64,000 nucleotides of DNA from an uncultured Lachnospiraceae bacterium (GTDB taxonomy: Bacteria > Bacillota > Clostridia > Lachnospirales > Lachnospiraceae), in contig CANRMA010000004.1 in NCBI GenBank assembly GCA_947631625.1, positions 1 to 64,000 of the forward strand. The letters run 5' to 3'. Below are positions 18,372-28,857 of the stretch, piece by piece. The position numbers were made by a program, and so were the translations under genes. Position 1 is the first letter of the stretch. Each line of letters begins with the position of its first letter. The notes beneath the pieces are model-generated. The model saw only the letters and a list, made by a program, of their open reading frames with translations, searched no databases and was not told the DNA's origin.

Positions 18372-19165
18372 GAGTACAGGTACTGGTGTCCGCGCTTAAT
18401 AAAGATCTCACCAGACTGCCTTCACAAATGAATATAGAAAGCGACGCCGTGATAGTAAACCAGTGCGACGGCTATGGTTACAGTGAGTCTGTAATATTAT
18501 CAGGAGAGACGAAAATTCAGTGTTTTAGTATGAAGGAGCGCGGGGTAGGTCTTAGCAGGAATACGGCGCTTATGCATGCGGATTCGGATATCGTGCTTTT
18601 TTCCGATGAAGATGTAGTGCTTGAGAAGGGCTACAGTGAGCTTATAAAAGATGCGTATATGAAGTATCCGGATGCGGATATGCTCATTTTTAATGTAAAG
18701 GTGGCGCCGCGCAGAAGGACATATTGGAATGAGGCCGTTAAGAGAGTAAGATGGTATAATTACGGAAGATATCCGGCCTACAGCATAAGCGGAAGATTGA
18801 ATTCTTTAAGACGTTCAAACGTATATTTTTCGCTTCTGTTCGGAGGCGGGGCAAAGTACAGCAACGGTGAAGACAGCCTGTTTTTGCATGATTGCCTGAA
18901 AGCGGGACTTAAAATATATGCGCTGCCAATATGCATAGGCGAGGAGAAAGAGAGAGAGTCTACCTGGTTCCACGGATACAGTGAAAAGTTTTTTTATGAC
19001 AGGGGCGTGCTTTATCATTATTTGTATGGAAAAATGGCGGTCGTATTCGCTCTGAGGTTTTTGTTAAAAAACAGAAAAGAGATGTGCAGGGATATTTCCT
19101 TAACGGCGGCTTTCAGACTTGTTAAAAAAGGGATAGCGTCGCAGACGGAGCATAAGAAGGAGTAA
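18350..19165 (+). CDS. GT2-like glycosyltransferase
   Basis: 'RVQVLVSALNKDL', 'ERGVGLSRNTALMHADSDIVLFSDEDVVLEKGY'. Confidence 0.75.
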   Translation: MVLQSPLRVQVLVSALNKDLTRLPSQMNIESDAVIVNQCDGYGYSESVILSGETKIQCFSMKERGVGLSRNTALMHADSDIVLFSDEDVVLEKGYSELIKDAYMKYPDADMLIFNVKVAPRRRTYWNEAVKRVRWYNYGRYPAYSISGRLNSLRRSNVYFSLLFGGGAKYSNGEDSLFLHDCLKAGLKIYALPICIGEEKERESTWFHGYSEKFFYDRGVLYHYLYGKMAVVFALRFLLKNRKEMCRDISLTAAFRLVKKGIASQTEHKKE

Positions 19166-19176
19166 GCGGTTTATTC

Positions 19177-20283
19177 ATGATATTGTATATTACGGTGGCG
19201 GCAGGAACCGTGCTTCTTGCCTCTATGGTCAATAATCACGCGGCGTTGCAGCCGTACAGGATAACAAGGCAGCAGATGTGCAACAGGGTGAGTATTTTTG
19301 CCGTATTTCTTATTTTGTTCGCGCTGTCCGCCTGCAGATTAAATGTAGGAAACGATTATGCCAAGTATGTTGAATTTATGCATCTTGTCAATTTCAACTC
19401 CTATGTTCCTACCGAAGCGGGGTTTAATCTGCTTGTAAAAATCATATACGGGATTTCGGGTTTTGAAAATTATCTGCTTGTTTTTGCGGTTTATTCATTT
19501 GCGACGGTTTTCTTATTTTTACTGGCGATATATGAGCAGAGCGACGACTTTCCCATGACATATTTCCTGTTTATGATGCTTGGATATTATTTTCAGGCTT
19601 TCAGTACAGTGAGATATTATCTGGCGCTGGCTATCGCGCTTTATTCGATGAAGTTTGCAGTCAGAAGGCAGTGGGGCAGATTTATCGCGTTGGCGCTGTT
19701 GGGCTCGTTTTTTCATAAATCGCTGTTGGTGATAATACCGTTGTATATGTTGGCGTCGGCTGCATGGAAAAAGTGGCAGCTTGCGCTTATAGGGCTGTTT
19801 TGTACTACCTTTTTGTTTATGCAGGATTTTTACCTGAAAGTAGTGGTGTTTCTGTATCCGACTTATGAAGATACGGAATATCTTGAAGGCGGGACAAGTT
19901 ATATCAATATATTGCGCTGTCTCGCAGTCCTTGCTTTATCGTTGATTTATTATCGGAAAAGCATACGGGACGACAAGAGGCTGCGGTTTTATTTTTATCT
20001 TAATCTCGGAGCGCTTGCGCTGTATGTCTTCTGCTCGTTTTTGCCTATCATTTCGCGGATAGGTTATTATCTGACAGTAAGCCATATTCTGTTCATACCG
20101 GCGCTTATTAAGGAGACGGATAATGAAAAGATGAGGCGGTTGTTAAAACTTGGGGTAATTTTGGCAGCGATATGTTATTTTGCGGTATTTATGAGCAGGG
20201 CGGACGATGACGGAATGCTGCTGTTGCCGTATAAGACATTTTTCTTCAACGATATGGTTAATATACTCTCGGATGTGAACTGA
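19177..20283 (+). CDS. EpsG/Wzy-like polysaccharide polymerase
   Basis: Multi-TM 368 aa; 'RLNVGNDYAKYVEFM...PTEAGFNLLVKIIY', 'AFSTVRYYLALAIALYSMKFAVRRQWGRFIALALLGSFFHKSLLVIIPLY' typical of EpsG. Confidence 0.82.
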   Translation: MILYITVAAGTVLLASMVNNHAALQPYRITRQQMCNRVSIFAVFLILFALSACRLNVGNDYAKYVEFMHLVNFNSYVPTEAGFNLLVKIIYGISGFENYLLVFAVYSFATVFLFLLAIYEQSDDFPMTYFLFMMLGYYFQAFSTVRYYLALAIALYSMKFAVRRQWGRFIALALLGSFFHKSLLVIIPLYMLASAAWKKWQLALIGLFCTTFLFMQDFYLKVVVFLYPTYEDTEYLEGGTSYINILRCLAVLALSLIYYRKSIRDDKRLRFYFYLNLGALALYVFCSFLPIISRIGYYLTVSHILFIPALIKETDNEKMRRLLKLGVILAAICYFAVFMSRADDDGMLLLPYKTFFFNDMVNILSDVN

Positions 20284-20364
20284 TTATCTTATGATAATAA
20301 GTGGCCGGGTAACGGTAAAACTTTGATCGCAACTTGGAATTCAGGTAAATGTATAGGTATGTAT

Positions 20365-20410
20365 AGGTAATTGCGAAATCCGGAAGCTTTAGGGCAGGTT
20401 TCGCAATAGG
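20365..20410. repeat. short inverted-terminal repeat element (mini family), core CCGGAAGCTTTAGGG
   Basis: AGGTAATTGCGAAATCCGGAAGCTTTAGGGCAGGTTTCGCAATAGG; same core recurs at 61.86 kb. Confidence 0.75.
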
Positions 20411-20445
20411 TTGTAGAAATCGATCCATGAAAGGTCTGCGCCGCA

Positions 20446-21330
20446 ATGAGTGTGAATTTCTCGATAATAATAGTCTGTCTTAATCCCGGAACAAAGCTTA
20501 AAGACACGTTGGAGAGCGTTAAGAAACAGACTTATAAAAATTACGAAATCATAATAAAAGACGGAGGCTCAACGGATAACTCCCTGGAATATGCCAGAGA
20601 AGCCGCCGGGGAATTTCCGTCGCTGCATATTATCGAAAAGAAGGATAAAGGTATATATGACGCCATGAACCAGGCGGTTTTTTGTCTGGATGAGTTTGGA
20701 AGAGTAAGTTGTGACGAGGTTGCGGCGGGGACGGTTGAGTTAAACGGCAGGTATGTATATTTTCTAAATTGCGGCGATATTTTATATGATGAATATGTGC
20801 TTGAAAAAGTTAATGATCTTATAAAAGCCAAACCGTCTGTCTCGGGAATTTATTACGGAAATATTTACGACAGGCTGACAGGAAACGTGGTGGCTTCCAA
20901 TCCTGATATTGATGCATTTGGGTGTTACAGAAACGTGCCGTGCCATCAGGCCTGCTTTTATGATGAAAAGATATTAAAAGAACATATGTTCGATACAAAA
21001 TACCGTGTAAGGGCTGACTATGAACAGTTCCTGTGGTGCTTTTTTGCGAAAGAAGCATCGGGGAAAATATCATTTGTGTATGGAGATATCCTGATAGCGG
21101 ATTACGAGGGAGACGGCTTTTCGGAGACAAAGCAGAACCGTAAGATATCCGCGAAAGAACATTGGGAAATAGTTAAAAAATATATGCCTGCCGCTATGGC
21201 GTGGAAATACAGGATAATTATGTGGGTTACGTTTGCGCCGGTCAGGACATGGCTGTCCGGCAACCGGTTTACGGCGGGTTTGTACAATGGATTAAAGAGA
21301 GTCTATTATGGGAAGGGTGTTAAAAAATGA
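20446..21330 (+). CDS. GT2 family glycosyltransferase
   Basis: 'FSIIIVCLNPGTKLKDTLESVKKQTYKNYEIIIKDGGSTDNS', 'KGIYDAMNQA', 'FLNCGD'. Confidence 0.9.
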   Translation: MSVNFSIIIVCLNPGTKLKDTLESVKKQTYKNYEIIIKDGGSTDNSLEYAREAAGEFPSLHIIEKKDKGIYDAMNQAVFCLDEFGRVSCDEVAAGTVELNGRYVYFLNCGDILYDEYVLEKVNDLIKAKPSVSGIYYGNIYDRLTGNVVASNPDIDAFGCYRNVPCHQACFYDEKILKEHMFDTKYRVRADYEQFLWCFFAKEASGKISFVYGDILIADYEGDGFSETKQNRKISAKEHWEIVKKYMPAAMAWKYRIIMWVTFAPVRTWLSGNRFTAGLYNGLKRVYYGKGVKK

Positions 21331-22613
21331 AGGTACTTTGGGTATGCAATATTATGCTTCCGGCCGTTGCCGCGCAGCTTGATCTTCCATACAGCAACAG
21401 AGAAGGTTGGTTAAGCGCAATGTTGGACAGATTTTTGCAGGAGCAGCGCAGAAATCACATAACATTGGGTCTGGCCTTTCCCGTTTCGGAGGAAACCGGT
21501 AATTTTGACAGGGATATGACGCTTGGTGAGGAAGGCGGCTGCCGCTGTTATGGTTTTGTGGAAAATCTTAATACGCCGGAATTTTATGACCTTGCGATCG
21601 AAGAACGCATGAAAGAGATCATAGCGGATTTTGAACCTGATATGGTACATATTTTCGGAACGGAATTTCCGCATACTCTCGCCTGCGTGCGCGCATACAG
21701 AAATATGCCGAGGACGCTTATAAGCATTCAGGGACTGGTATCAGAGTGCGCCAAGATATATATGGCGGATCTGCCTGCGGCGGTTCAGCACAATGTTACG
21801 CTTCGCGACTTTTTGAAAAAGGACAGTTTGAAGCAGCAGCAGAAAAAGTTTGAAAAAAGAGGCGTATATGAAAAAGAAGCGATTCGTCTTGCGGGACACA
21901 TTGCGGGAAGGACCGATTTTGACAGGGAAGTGACTGCAAAAATAAATCCCGACGCCAGATATCATGTATTAAACGAGACGCTCAGGAACTGCTTTTATCA
22001 CGACAGGTGGAAGCGTAACGAATGTATCGCGCACAGCATTTTTTTAAGTCAGGGCGATTATCCGCTCAAGGGCTTTCACTATCTTTTGCAGGCCATGCCT
22101 GCGGTTTTGGATAAATATCCCGATGCGCAGATCTTTGTGGCAGGAAATAATATAATAAAAAAGAATTCATGGAAAGACAGGCTTAAGAGGTCGGCATATG
22201 GGAAATATATAAACAGGCTGATAAGGGAGAAAAAGCTGAAATCTAAAGTTACAATGTTGGGAAGCCTGGACGCCGAGGGGATGAAAGAACAGTTCCTAAA
22301 ATGCCATCTGTTCGTCTGCCCTTCCGCTTTGGAAAATTCGCCTAATTCCGTGGGAGAGGCCATGCTGCTTGGCGTGCCGTGCGTGGCGGCCGATGTAGGC
22401 GGCGTCCATAACATTTTGATGGATGGCGGAGACGGGCTCCTTTACCCGAAAGGAAGCATAGAGGGACTGTCCGAAAAGATCCTGGAGATATTTAACAAGG
22501 AGCTAATTACGGAAAGATATTCCCAGAATGCCAGAAAGCATGCGAGGGAAACGCATGACGCCAACCAGAATTACTACAGAATGATACATATATATCGGGA
22601 GATGACGGAATGA
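21327..22613 (+). CDS. GT4 family glycosyltransferase
   Basis: 'LLQAMPAVLDKYPDAQIFVAGNN', 'HLFVCPSALENSPNSVGEAMLLGVPCVAADVGGVHNILMDGGDGLLYP'. Confidence 0.9.
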   Translation: MKVLWVCNIMLPAVAAQLDLPYSNREGWLSAMLDRFLQEQRRNHITLGLAFPVSEETGNFDRDMTLGEEGGCRCYGFVENLNTPEFYDLAIEERMKEIIADFEPDMVHIFGTEFPHTLACVRAYRNMPRTLISIQGLVSECAKIYMADLPAAVQHNVTLRDFLKKDSLKQQQKKFEKRGVYEKEAIRLAGHIAGRTDFDREVTAKINPDARYHVLNETLRNCFYHDRWKRNECIAHSIFLSQGDYPLKGFHYLLQAMPAVLDKYPDAQIFVAGNNIIKKNSWKDRLKRSAYGKYINRLIREKKLKSKVTMLGSLDAEGMKEQFLKCHLFVCPSALENSPNSVGEAMLLGVPCVAADVGGVHNILMDGGDGLLYPKGSIEGLSEKILEIFNKELITERYSQNARKHARETHDANQNYYRMIHIYREMTE

Positions 22614-23776
22614 CGATAACTTTTATATCAAATTACATCAATCACCATCAGCTTCCGTTTTCGGACGCCATGTACAGTGAGCTGGGGGAAGATTATTGTT
22701 TTATACAGACCGTTGAGATGGATAAAGAGCGCGTGGACATGGGCTGGGGACTGGACGATAGAAGTATTCCTTATGTAATGCGTCTGTACGATAATGAGTA
22801 TGAATGTCTGAAAAAAATAGTGGAAAGCGATATTGCGCTCCTGGGTTGGACACAGAGGCCGGACGTCGAAGAAGAGAGACTCAAAACAGGAAAGCCGACT
22901 ATACGCATAAGCGAAAGGATATACAGAGAAGGGCAGTGGAAAGCTGTCTCTCCGCGGGGGCTCGCAGCCAAATATAAAGAGCATATAAAGTATAGAAATA
23001 AGGCGGTATATTTATTATGCGCAGGAGCTTATGCCGCTTCTGATTTTCATCTTATAGGCGCATATCCGGGTAAGATGTATAAGTGGGGATATTTTCCGAG
23101 AACCAGGACTTATTCCAAAGAAGAACTGGAAGATATGAAAAAAGAAAGACCGCTGCAGCTTGTATGGGCCGGAAGATTTATTCCGCTCAAACACCCTGAA
23201 TATGTGGTGAGACTGGCAGGATTTCTTCGTGACAATAATTATGATTTCAGGGTTCATATGCTTGGCAGCGGGGAAATGGAAGCCGACATAAAAGGGCAGG
23301 TTTTGAAACTTGGTCTGCAGGATAAGTTTTTATTTTACGGTTATACCGGGCCGGAGAAAGTAAGGGATGTTATGGAAAAATGTCATATACATCTTTTTAC
23401 GAGCAACTGTCTGGAAGGCTGGGGAGCGGTTGTGAATGAGGGAATGAACAGCGGATGCGTGGAAGTGGCGGGAGCGCAGGCGGGAGCGGTCCCTTATCTT
23501 ATCAGACATGGCGAAAACGGGCTGATATACCGTGATAATTCATATAGTGAAATGGAAATACTGGTAAAAGACCTGTTTGATAACTGGGAAGAACGGAAAT
23601 ATATGGGATATGAAGCATACCGGACCATTGTGGATGAATGGAATCCGGAGAACGCGGCAAAAGAACTTTTGAGGTTTGCGCGTTCTCTCATGAAGGGAGA
23701 AGCGGTTCCGGCGAAAAGCGGGCCGTTAAGCCCCGCCCGGGTAATATCGTTAAAAAATCCCGGTCTATGGGGCTGA
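22610..23776 (+). CDS. GT4/GT1-like glycosyltransferase
   Basis: 'LVWAGRFIPLKHPEYVVRLAGFL', 'VHMLGSGEMEADIKGQV', 'HLFTSNCLEGWGAVVNEGMNSGCV'. Confidence 0.88.
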   Translation: MTITFISNYINHHQLPFSDAMYSELGEDYCFIQTVEMDKERVDMGWGLDDRSIPYVMRLYDNEYECLKKIVESDIALLGWTQRPDVEEERLKTGKPTIRISERIYREGQWKAVSPRGLAAKYKEHIKYRNKAVYLLCAGAYAASDFHLIGAYPGKMYKWGYFPRTRTYSKEELEDMKKERPLQLVWAGRFIPLKHPEYVVRLAGFLRDNNYDFRVHMLGSGEMEADIKGQVLKLGLQDKFLFYGYTGPEKVRDVMEKCHIHLFTSNCLEGWGAVVNEGMNSGCVEVAGAQAGAVPYLIRHGENGLIYRDNSYSEMEILVKDLFDNWEERKYMGYEAYRTIVDEWNPENAAKELLRFARSLMKGEAVPAKSGPLSPARVISLKNPGLWG

Positions 23777-23819
23777 GACACTTAAGGGCTGCAGGTTTAA
23801 AGAAAGGCATGGTATTTGT

Positions 23820-24830
23820 ATGGAGCAAAAGAAGATAAGTGTGATCGTTCCGGTTTATAACACGCTTAATTATCTTAAACGCTGTGTGGATTCTATCTGC
23901 GCGCAGACTTATGAAAATCTTGAGATCATTCTGGTGGACGACGGATCCGACGACGGGGCGGGAGAACTGTGCGATAAGCTGGCAGGTCAGGACTTCAGGA
24001 TAAGAGTATATCATAAAGAAAACGGCGGAGCTTCTTCGGCGCGGAATCTGGGGCTGCGCAACGCGGTAGGAGATTATATCGGTTTTGTGGACAGTGACGA
24101 TTACATTGACGCTGATATGTACAGGCTTATGATAGAGCTTGCCGCCAAAAATGATTACCGGGTGGTGCAGATATCAAGAGATGAGCTTAACGAGGACGGC
24201 AGCAGACTGCCGGATGTCTGTACGCCGCCAAAAGATGTGCGGTTTTGCGATAATGTGACTTTTTTAAAAGAACTGCTGCTTCATAAAGGAGACGCTTCTT
24301 TTTGCACCAAGCTTTTGAAAAGAGAGCTGTTTTATAAGCGGGCTTTTCCTGAAGGCGAGCTTAATGAAGACTTTAAACTTTTAACGGAATTGCTTACAGG
24401 GATCGACGGGATAGGCATACTGCCCCAACAGTGCTATCATGTGGTATGCCGCAGTGACAGTACCACAAGGAAACGTTCGGAAGAGGATTTTTCGAGAGTT
24501 TTTATGGATATAGTGGATAATGCGGATATGATGCAGAAACTGGTGAATGAGTCCTACCCGAAACTCCGCCGTTATGCCGTCCGTTTTAATCTGTATCAGA
24601 GACTGGAATACATGCTTCATGTACCCATAGCTTTGATGAATCATAAGAATAAGTTTTATAAAGAGGTAAAAAAATATCTTCACAGGCATGTGTTCAGCAC
24701 TATATTTAATCCTTATCTGACTTTTAAGAATAAAATATATTTATTGCTGTTTACGGTTGCGCCAAAGACCGTGCGTAAAGTTCACCGGCGCAGGATGAGA
24801 GCGGTTGCGATCAGTTCCAACGCAGCCTGA
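23820..24830 (+). CDS. GT2 family glycosyltransferase
   Basis: 'ISVIVPVYNTLNYLKRCVDSICAQTYENLEIILVDDGSDDGAGELCD', 'GFVDSDDYID'. Confidence 0.9.
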   Translation: MEQKKISVIVPVYNTLNYLKRCVDSICAQTYENLEIILVDDGSDDGAGELCDKLAGQDFRIRVYHKENGGASSARNLGLRNAVGDYIGFVDSDDYIDADMYRLMIELAAKNDYRVVQISRDELNEDGSRLPDVCTPPKDVRFCDNVTFLKELLLHKGDASFCTKLLKRELFYKRAFPEGELNEDFKLLTELLTGIDGIGILPQQCYHVVCRSDSTTRKRSEEDFSRVFMDIVDNADMMQKLVNESYPKLRRYAVRFNLYQRLEYMLHVPIALMNHKNKFYKEVKKYLHRHVFSTIFNPYLTFKNKIYLLLFTVAPKTVRKVHRRRMRAVAISSNAA

Positions 24831-26185
24831 AAATCTTCCAATTTCAGATTGGAATAGTTTAGGATAAACAGGTTTTTTGTCAGAGAGGCGGGATTATGGT
24901 AATATTTTGCCAGAGATTCCAAATGTATATGCAGGTCCGAAAGAAGTTTACATAACATGTCATGTCTGATATTTGTATGGAGCCTGAGTAAAAAGTGCAG
25001 ACCTGAGTCATTTTCAATTATCTCACATTTATCCTTTAGAGAACTTTGTTTAATGCAGGCTAAAACTTTGCTGCGTTGTCTGGAATAGTAAAGTCTCATT
25101 CTGTTGATATGTTTTTCGAAATACCCAAGTTTTATAAACTGCGCCAGTGTGTATTGTTCAAAATTGGAAACGGTACATGAGTAAAAAGAAAGATTTTCAT
25201 AAAAACGGTCCGCAAGATGCGCAGGCAGTATCATATAGCTTATTCTGATGGTCGGGGCGAGAGTTTTGGAAAAAGTATTCATATAGATGACTTTTTCGTT
25301 AATATCAATACTCTGCAGCGGCGGTATGGGTTTTCCGGTAAGACGGAACTCACTGTCGTAATCGTCTTCGATTATGTATCGTCCCTCTTTTTCATTAGCC
25401 CACGCCAGTAATTCATAGCGTCTGTCTATGGGCATGGTTATGCCTGTAGGAAAGTGGTGGGTGGGGCTTATATGCGCGATCTGCGCGTCGGCAAGCCGTA
25501 ATCCCTGTATGGTGATCCCTTTTTCGTCAATGTCGGCATATCTGCATGTTACTTCATTGCTTTTATAAATCTGATAAATTTTTGTGTAGGAAGGATTTTC
25601 AACACAGTAGATCTTATTTTTCCCAAATAATCTGATAAGCATACCATAGAGATATTCTGTTCCGGCGCCTACGATAATGCATTCGGGATCGACCTCCATT
25701 GCGCGGAAGGAGCGCAGATATTCCGCTATTGCCTCACGAAGCATGTATATGCCGCCGCAGGGAGAGCTTATCATAAGCTCTTCGTTTCTTTGGGAAATGG
25801 TCATTTTCATAAGCTTGGCCCAGACGGAAAACGGGAAATTTTCGGGACTTGTACGGTTATCCGACAGGTTATAAATGATTTCAGGAGTGTCTTGCGGCAT
25901 GCGTATATCTTTTGCGGATTTGGCGGGTATCGACCGGGGGATATCCGTAATGTTGGCAACATAATACCCTTTTCTTGCCCTGGCATAAACATAGCCTTCG
26001 CTTATTAACTGGTCATAAGCATTTTCAACCGTTATGGTGCTTATTCCGAGATTTTTGGCAAAATGCCGCTTGGACGGAAGCTGTTCGCCGGCTTTGAGAT
26101 TGCCGCATTTTATGTCTTCTTTTATGTGTGTATACAGCTGTTCGTATAAGGGACAGTTATTATTTTCAAAAGTATAGGTCAACAT
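24782..26185 (-). CDS. pdxR: MocR/PdxR-family regulator (GntR HTH + PLP aminotransferase fold)
   Basis: GntR wHTH 'YTHIKEDIKCGNLKAGEQLPSKRHFAKNLGISTITVENAYDQLISEGYV' plus aminotransferase domain; divergent from pdxST. Confidence 0.85.
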   Translation of the reverse strand: MLTYTFENNNCPLYEQLYTHIKEDIKCGNLKAGEQLPSKRHFAKNLGISTITVENAYDQLISEGYVYARARKGYYVANITDIPRSIPAKSAKDIRMPQDTPEIIYNLSDNRTSPENFPFSVWAKLMKMTISQRNEELMISSPCGGIYMLREAIAEYLRSFRAMEVDPECIIVGAGTEYLYGMLIRLFGKNKIYCVENPSYTKIYQIYKSNEVTCRYADIDEKGITIQGLRLADAQIAHISPTHHFPTGITMPIDRRYELLAWANEKEGRYIIEDDYDSEFRLTGKPIPPLQSIDINEKVIYMNTFSKTLAPTIRISYMILPAHLADRFYENLSFYSCTVSNFEQYTLAQFIKLGYFEKHINRMRLYYSRQRSKVLACIKQSSLKDKCEIIENDSGLHFLLRLHTNIRHDMLCKLLSDLHIHLESLAKYYHNPASLTKNLFILNYSNLKLEDFQAALELIATALILRR

Positions 26186-26196
26186 AATAAACTCCA

Positions 26197-26245
26197 ATCT
26201 GGCATGTAAAAATAAATAATTGTGGCTATTTCAATATGGCCAGAT
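26197..26245. promoter_or_regulatory. candidate operator (inverted ATCTGGCAT / ATATGGCCAGAT) in the pdxR-pdxS intergenic region
   Basis: Imperfect inverted repeat between divergent genes; no experimental anchor. Confidence 0.3.
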
Positions 26246-26312
26246 ACAGCATATCATAGTTAGTATATAAAAGCAAGCAGGAATGCAGGCTATGTAAGAA
26301 TGGAGGATTATT

Positions 26313-27188
26313 ATGGCAGACACACGGTATGAGTTAAATAAGGGACTGGCACAGATGTTGAAGGGCGGAGTGATAATGGATGTTACAACGCCCGAACAGG
26401 CAGAGATAGCGCAGGAGGCAGGCGCCTGCGCGGTAATGGCGCTTGAAAGGATACCGGCTGATATAAGGGCGGCAGGCGGCGTGTCGCGGATGAGCGATCC
26501 GAAAATGATACGCGGGATACAGGAAGCCGTGAGCATACCGGTAATGGCAAAATGTCGTATAGGACATTTTGTGGAGGCTCAGATATTGGAAGCCATTGAG
26601 ATTGATTATATAGATGAATCGGAGGTATTGTCTCCTGCGGACGACATATATCATATTGATAAGCGTAAATTCAAGGTTCCGTTTGTATGCGGCGCAAGAG
26701 ATTTAGGCGAAGCGCTGCGCCGTATAAATGAGGGGGCTTCCATGATCCGGACCAAAGGGGAACCCGGAACGGGAGATGTAATACAGGCCGTCAGACATAT
26801 GAGAAAGATGAATTCACAGATAGCAAAGGTTGTATCCATGAGGGAGGATGAGCTGTATGAGGAGGCCAAAACTTTGCAGGTGCCTTATGAGCTTGTCGCG
26901 TATGTGCATGAAAACGGCAAACTTCCGGTGGTGAACTTTGCTGCAGGCGGCGTGGCAACTCCGGCGGACGCGGCTCTTATGATGCAGCTTGGAGCGGAGG
27001 GAGTATTTGTAGGTTCCGGTATATTTAAGTCGGGCGATCCAAAGAAACGCGCGGCCGCAATCGTTAAATCCGTAACAAACTATAATGACGCAAAGCTTAT
27101 AGCAGAGCTGTCAGAGGATCTTGGTGAAGCTATGGTTGGCATCAATGAGCAGGAGATAAAGCTTATCATGGAAGAAAGAGGGATCTAG
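26313..27188 (+). CDS. pdxS: pyridoxal 5'-phosphate synthase subunit PdxS
   Basis: '[52 protein letters not shown]' diagnostic. Confidence 0.97.
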   Translation: MADTRYELNKGLAQMLKGGVIMDVTTPEQAEIAQEAGACAVMALERIPADIRAAGGVSRMSDPKMIRGIQEAVSIPVMAKCRIGHFVEAQILEAIEIDYIDESEVLSPADDIYHIDKRKFKVPFVCGARDLGEALRRINEGASMIRTKGEPGTGDVIQAVRHMRKMNSQIAKVVSMREDELYEEAKTLQVPYELVAYVHENGKLPVVNFAAGGVATPADAALMMQLGAEGVFVGSGIFKSGDPKKRAAAIVKSVTNYNDAKLIAELSEDLGEAMVGINEQEIKLIMEERGI

Positions 27189-27238
27189 TGTGAGAAAAAG
27201 TGAGATCTTATAAAGCGGGACAGATCATGGAGGTTGGT

Positions 27239-27811
27239 ATGATAAGGATCGGTGTGCTGGCAGTTCAGGGGGCATTTATAGAGCATGAAAACATTATTAA
27301 GGAACTGGGCGCGGATTGCGCTGAACTCAGGCAGAAGGAAGACATTGAAGATATAGACGGACTTATACTTCCCGGAGGCGAGAGTACGGTTCAGGGAAAA
27401 CTTTTAAATGAACTTGGTATGATGCAGCCTTTAAGAGAGAAGATCGAAAGCGGACTTCCGGTATTGGCGACATGCGCGGGAGTTATATTATTATCACGAA
27501 ATATCGTCAATGACAATAACAGGTATTTGGCGACTCTTCCCGTTACCGTAAGGCGTAACGCATACGGAAGGCAGCTTGGAAGTTTCAGGACAAGGGCGCC
27601 GCTTGAAGGCTTCGGGGACTTTGAGATGACTTTTATACGCGCGCCTTATATAGAGCGGGCAGAGGAAGGCGTGGCTGTCCTGGGACGGGTTGACGGAAAG
27701 ATTACGGCCGCGCGGTACAAAAATCAGCTCGGTTTAACTTTCCATCCGGAGCTTGGAAACGATAACAGAGTGCATAAGTATTTTCTTGATATGATTGCCA
27801 ATCCTGCTTAA
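27239..27811 (+). CDS. pdxT: pyridoxal 5'-phosphate synthase glutaminase subunit PdxT
   Basis: 'IGVLAVQGAFIEHE', 'LILPGGESTVQGKLL', 'LATCAGVILL', 'FHPELGND'; start moved from ORF track 27200 to the downstream ATG. Confidence 0.95.
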   Translation: MIRIGVLAVQGAFIEHENIIKELGADCAELRQKEDIEDIDGLILPGGESTVQGKLLNELGMMQPLREKIESGLPVLATCAGVILLSRNIVNDNNRYLATLPVTVRRNAYGRQLGSFRTRAPLEGFGDFEMTFIRAPYIERAEEGVAVLGRVDGKITAARYKNQLGLTFHPELGNDNRVHKYFLDMIANPA

Positions 27812-27857
27812 TTATGGTATACTTAAAGCCAACGTGTACTATAAATGGAGGCGTTAT

Positions 27858-28853
27858 ATGTTGACAGATAAAACTATCCTGATCACAGGGGGAACCGGTT
27901 CGTTCGGCAAATGCTTTACTAAGTATGTGCTGACTCATTATGAGCCTAAGAAGATAATCATTTATTCCAGAGATGAATTCAAGCAGTGGCTTATGGCAAA
28001 TGAATTCAGGGAATATGAAGAGAAACTGAGATTTTTTATTGGGGACGTAAGGGATCTTGAGCGCCTTAAAAGAGCCTGTGAGGGAGTTGATTATATTATT
28101 CATGCGGCAGCCTTAAAGCAGGTGCCGGCTTGCGAATATAACCCTAACGAAGCCATAAAGACCAATATTCACGGAGCGATGAATGTTATTGACGCAGCGC
28201 TTGACAGCGGTGTGCGTAAGGTAGTTGCATTGTCAACCGATAAGGCGGTTAATCCGGTCAATCTGTACGGAGGCACCAAGCTTGTGTCGGACAAGCTTTT
28301 TGTGGCGGCCAATGCATATGTCGGAAATAAGGATATTAATTTTTCGATCGTACGTTATGGAAATGTAGCGGGAAGCAGGGGATCTATAATACCTCTTTTT
28401 CACAATATTATTAAAAACGGCGGGAAGGAACTGCCGATCACGGACTTTCGGATGACGCGTTTCTGGATCAGTCTGACCCAGGGAGTAGAGCTTGTTGTCA
28501 AGGCGCTTGCGGAAGCAAAGGGCGGTGAGACTTTTATAAGCAAGATTCCTTCGTTCAAGGTAACGGATCTTGCAAAAGCGATGCTGCCGGACTGCGCTCT
28601 TAAGGAAATCGGCATAAGGCCGGGTGAGAAACTGCATGAGATCATGGTAACTCCCGAAGATTCAATGACAACTTATGAGTATGATAAACATTTTATCGTA
28701 TATCCGCAGATGATATGGAACAACAGGCAGCAGCCCGATCTGAGCGGAACCAAAGTCAAGGACGGATTTTCATACAGTTCCGGCAATAATACGGAATGGC
28801 TTTCCGTAGAAAATATCCGGAAACTGCTTGAAGATGTAGAGCTTGAGAAATGA
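27858..28853 (+). CDS. pseB: UDP-N-acetylglucosamine 4,6-dehydratase (inverting), PseB-like
   Basis: 'ILITGGTGSFGKCFTKYVL', 'YIIHAAALKQVPACEYNPNEAIKTNIHGAMNVI', 'STDKAVNPVNLYGGTKL'; followed by pseC. Confidence 0.9.
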   Translation: MLTDKTILITGGTGSFGKCFTKYVLTHYEPKKIIIYSRDEFKQWLMANEFREYEEKLRFFIGDVRDLERLKRACEGVDYIIHAAALKQVPACEYNPNEAIKTNIHGAMNVIDAALDSGVRKVVALSTDKAVNPVNLYGGTKLVSDKLFVAANAYVGNKDINFSIVRYGNVAGSRGSIIPLFHNIIKNGGKELPITDFRMTRFWISLTQGVELVVKALAEAKGGETFISKIPSFKVTDLAKAMLPDCALKEIGIRPGEKLHEIMVTPEDSMTTYEYDKHFIVYPQMIWNNRQQPDLSGTKVKDGFSYSSGNNTEWLSVENIRKLLEDVELEK

Positions 28854-28857
28854 TGAA

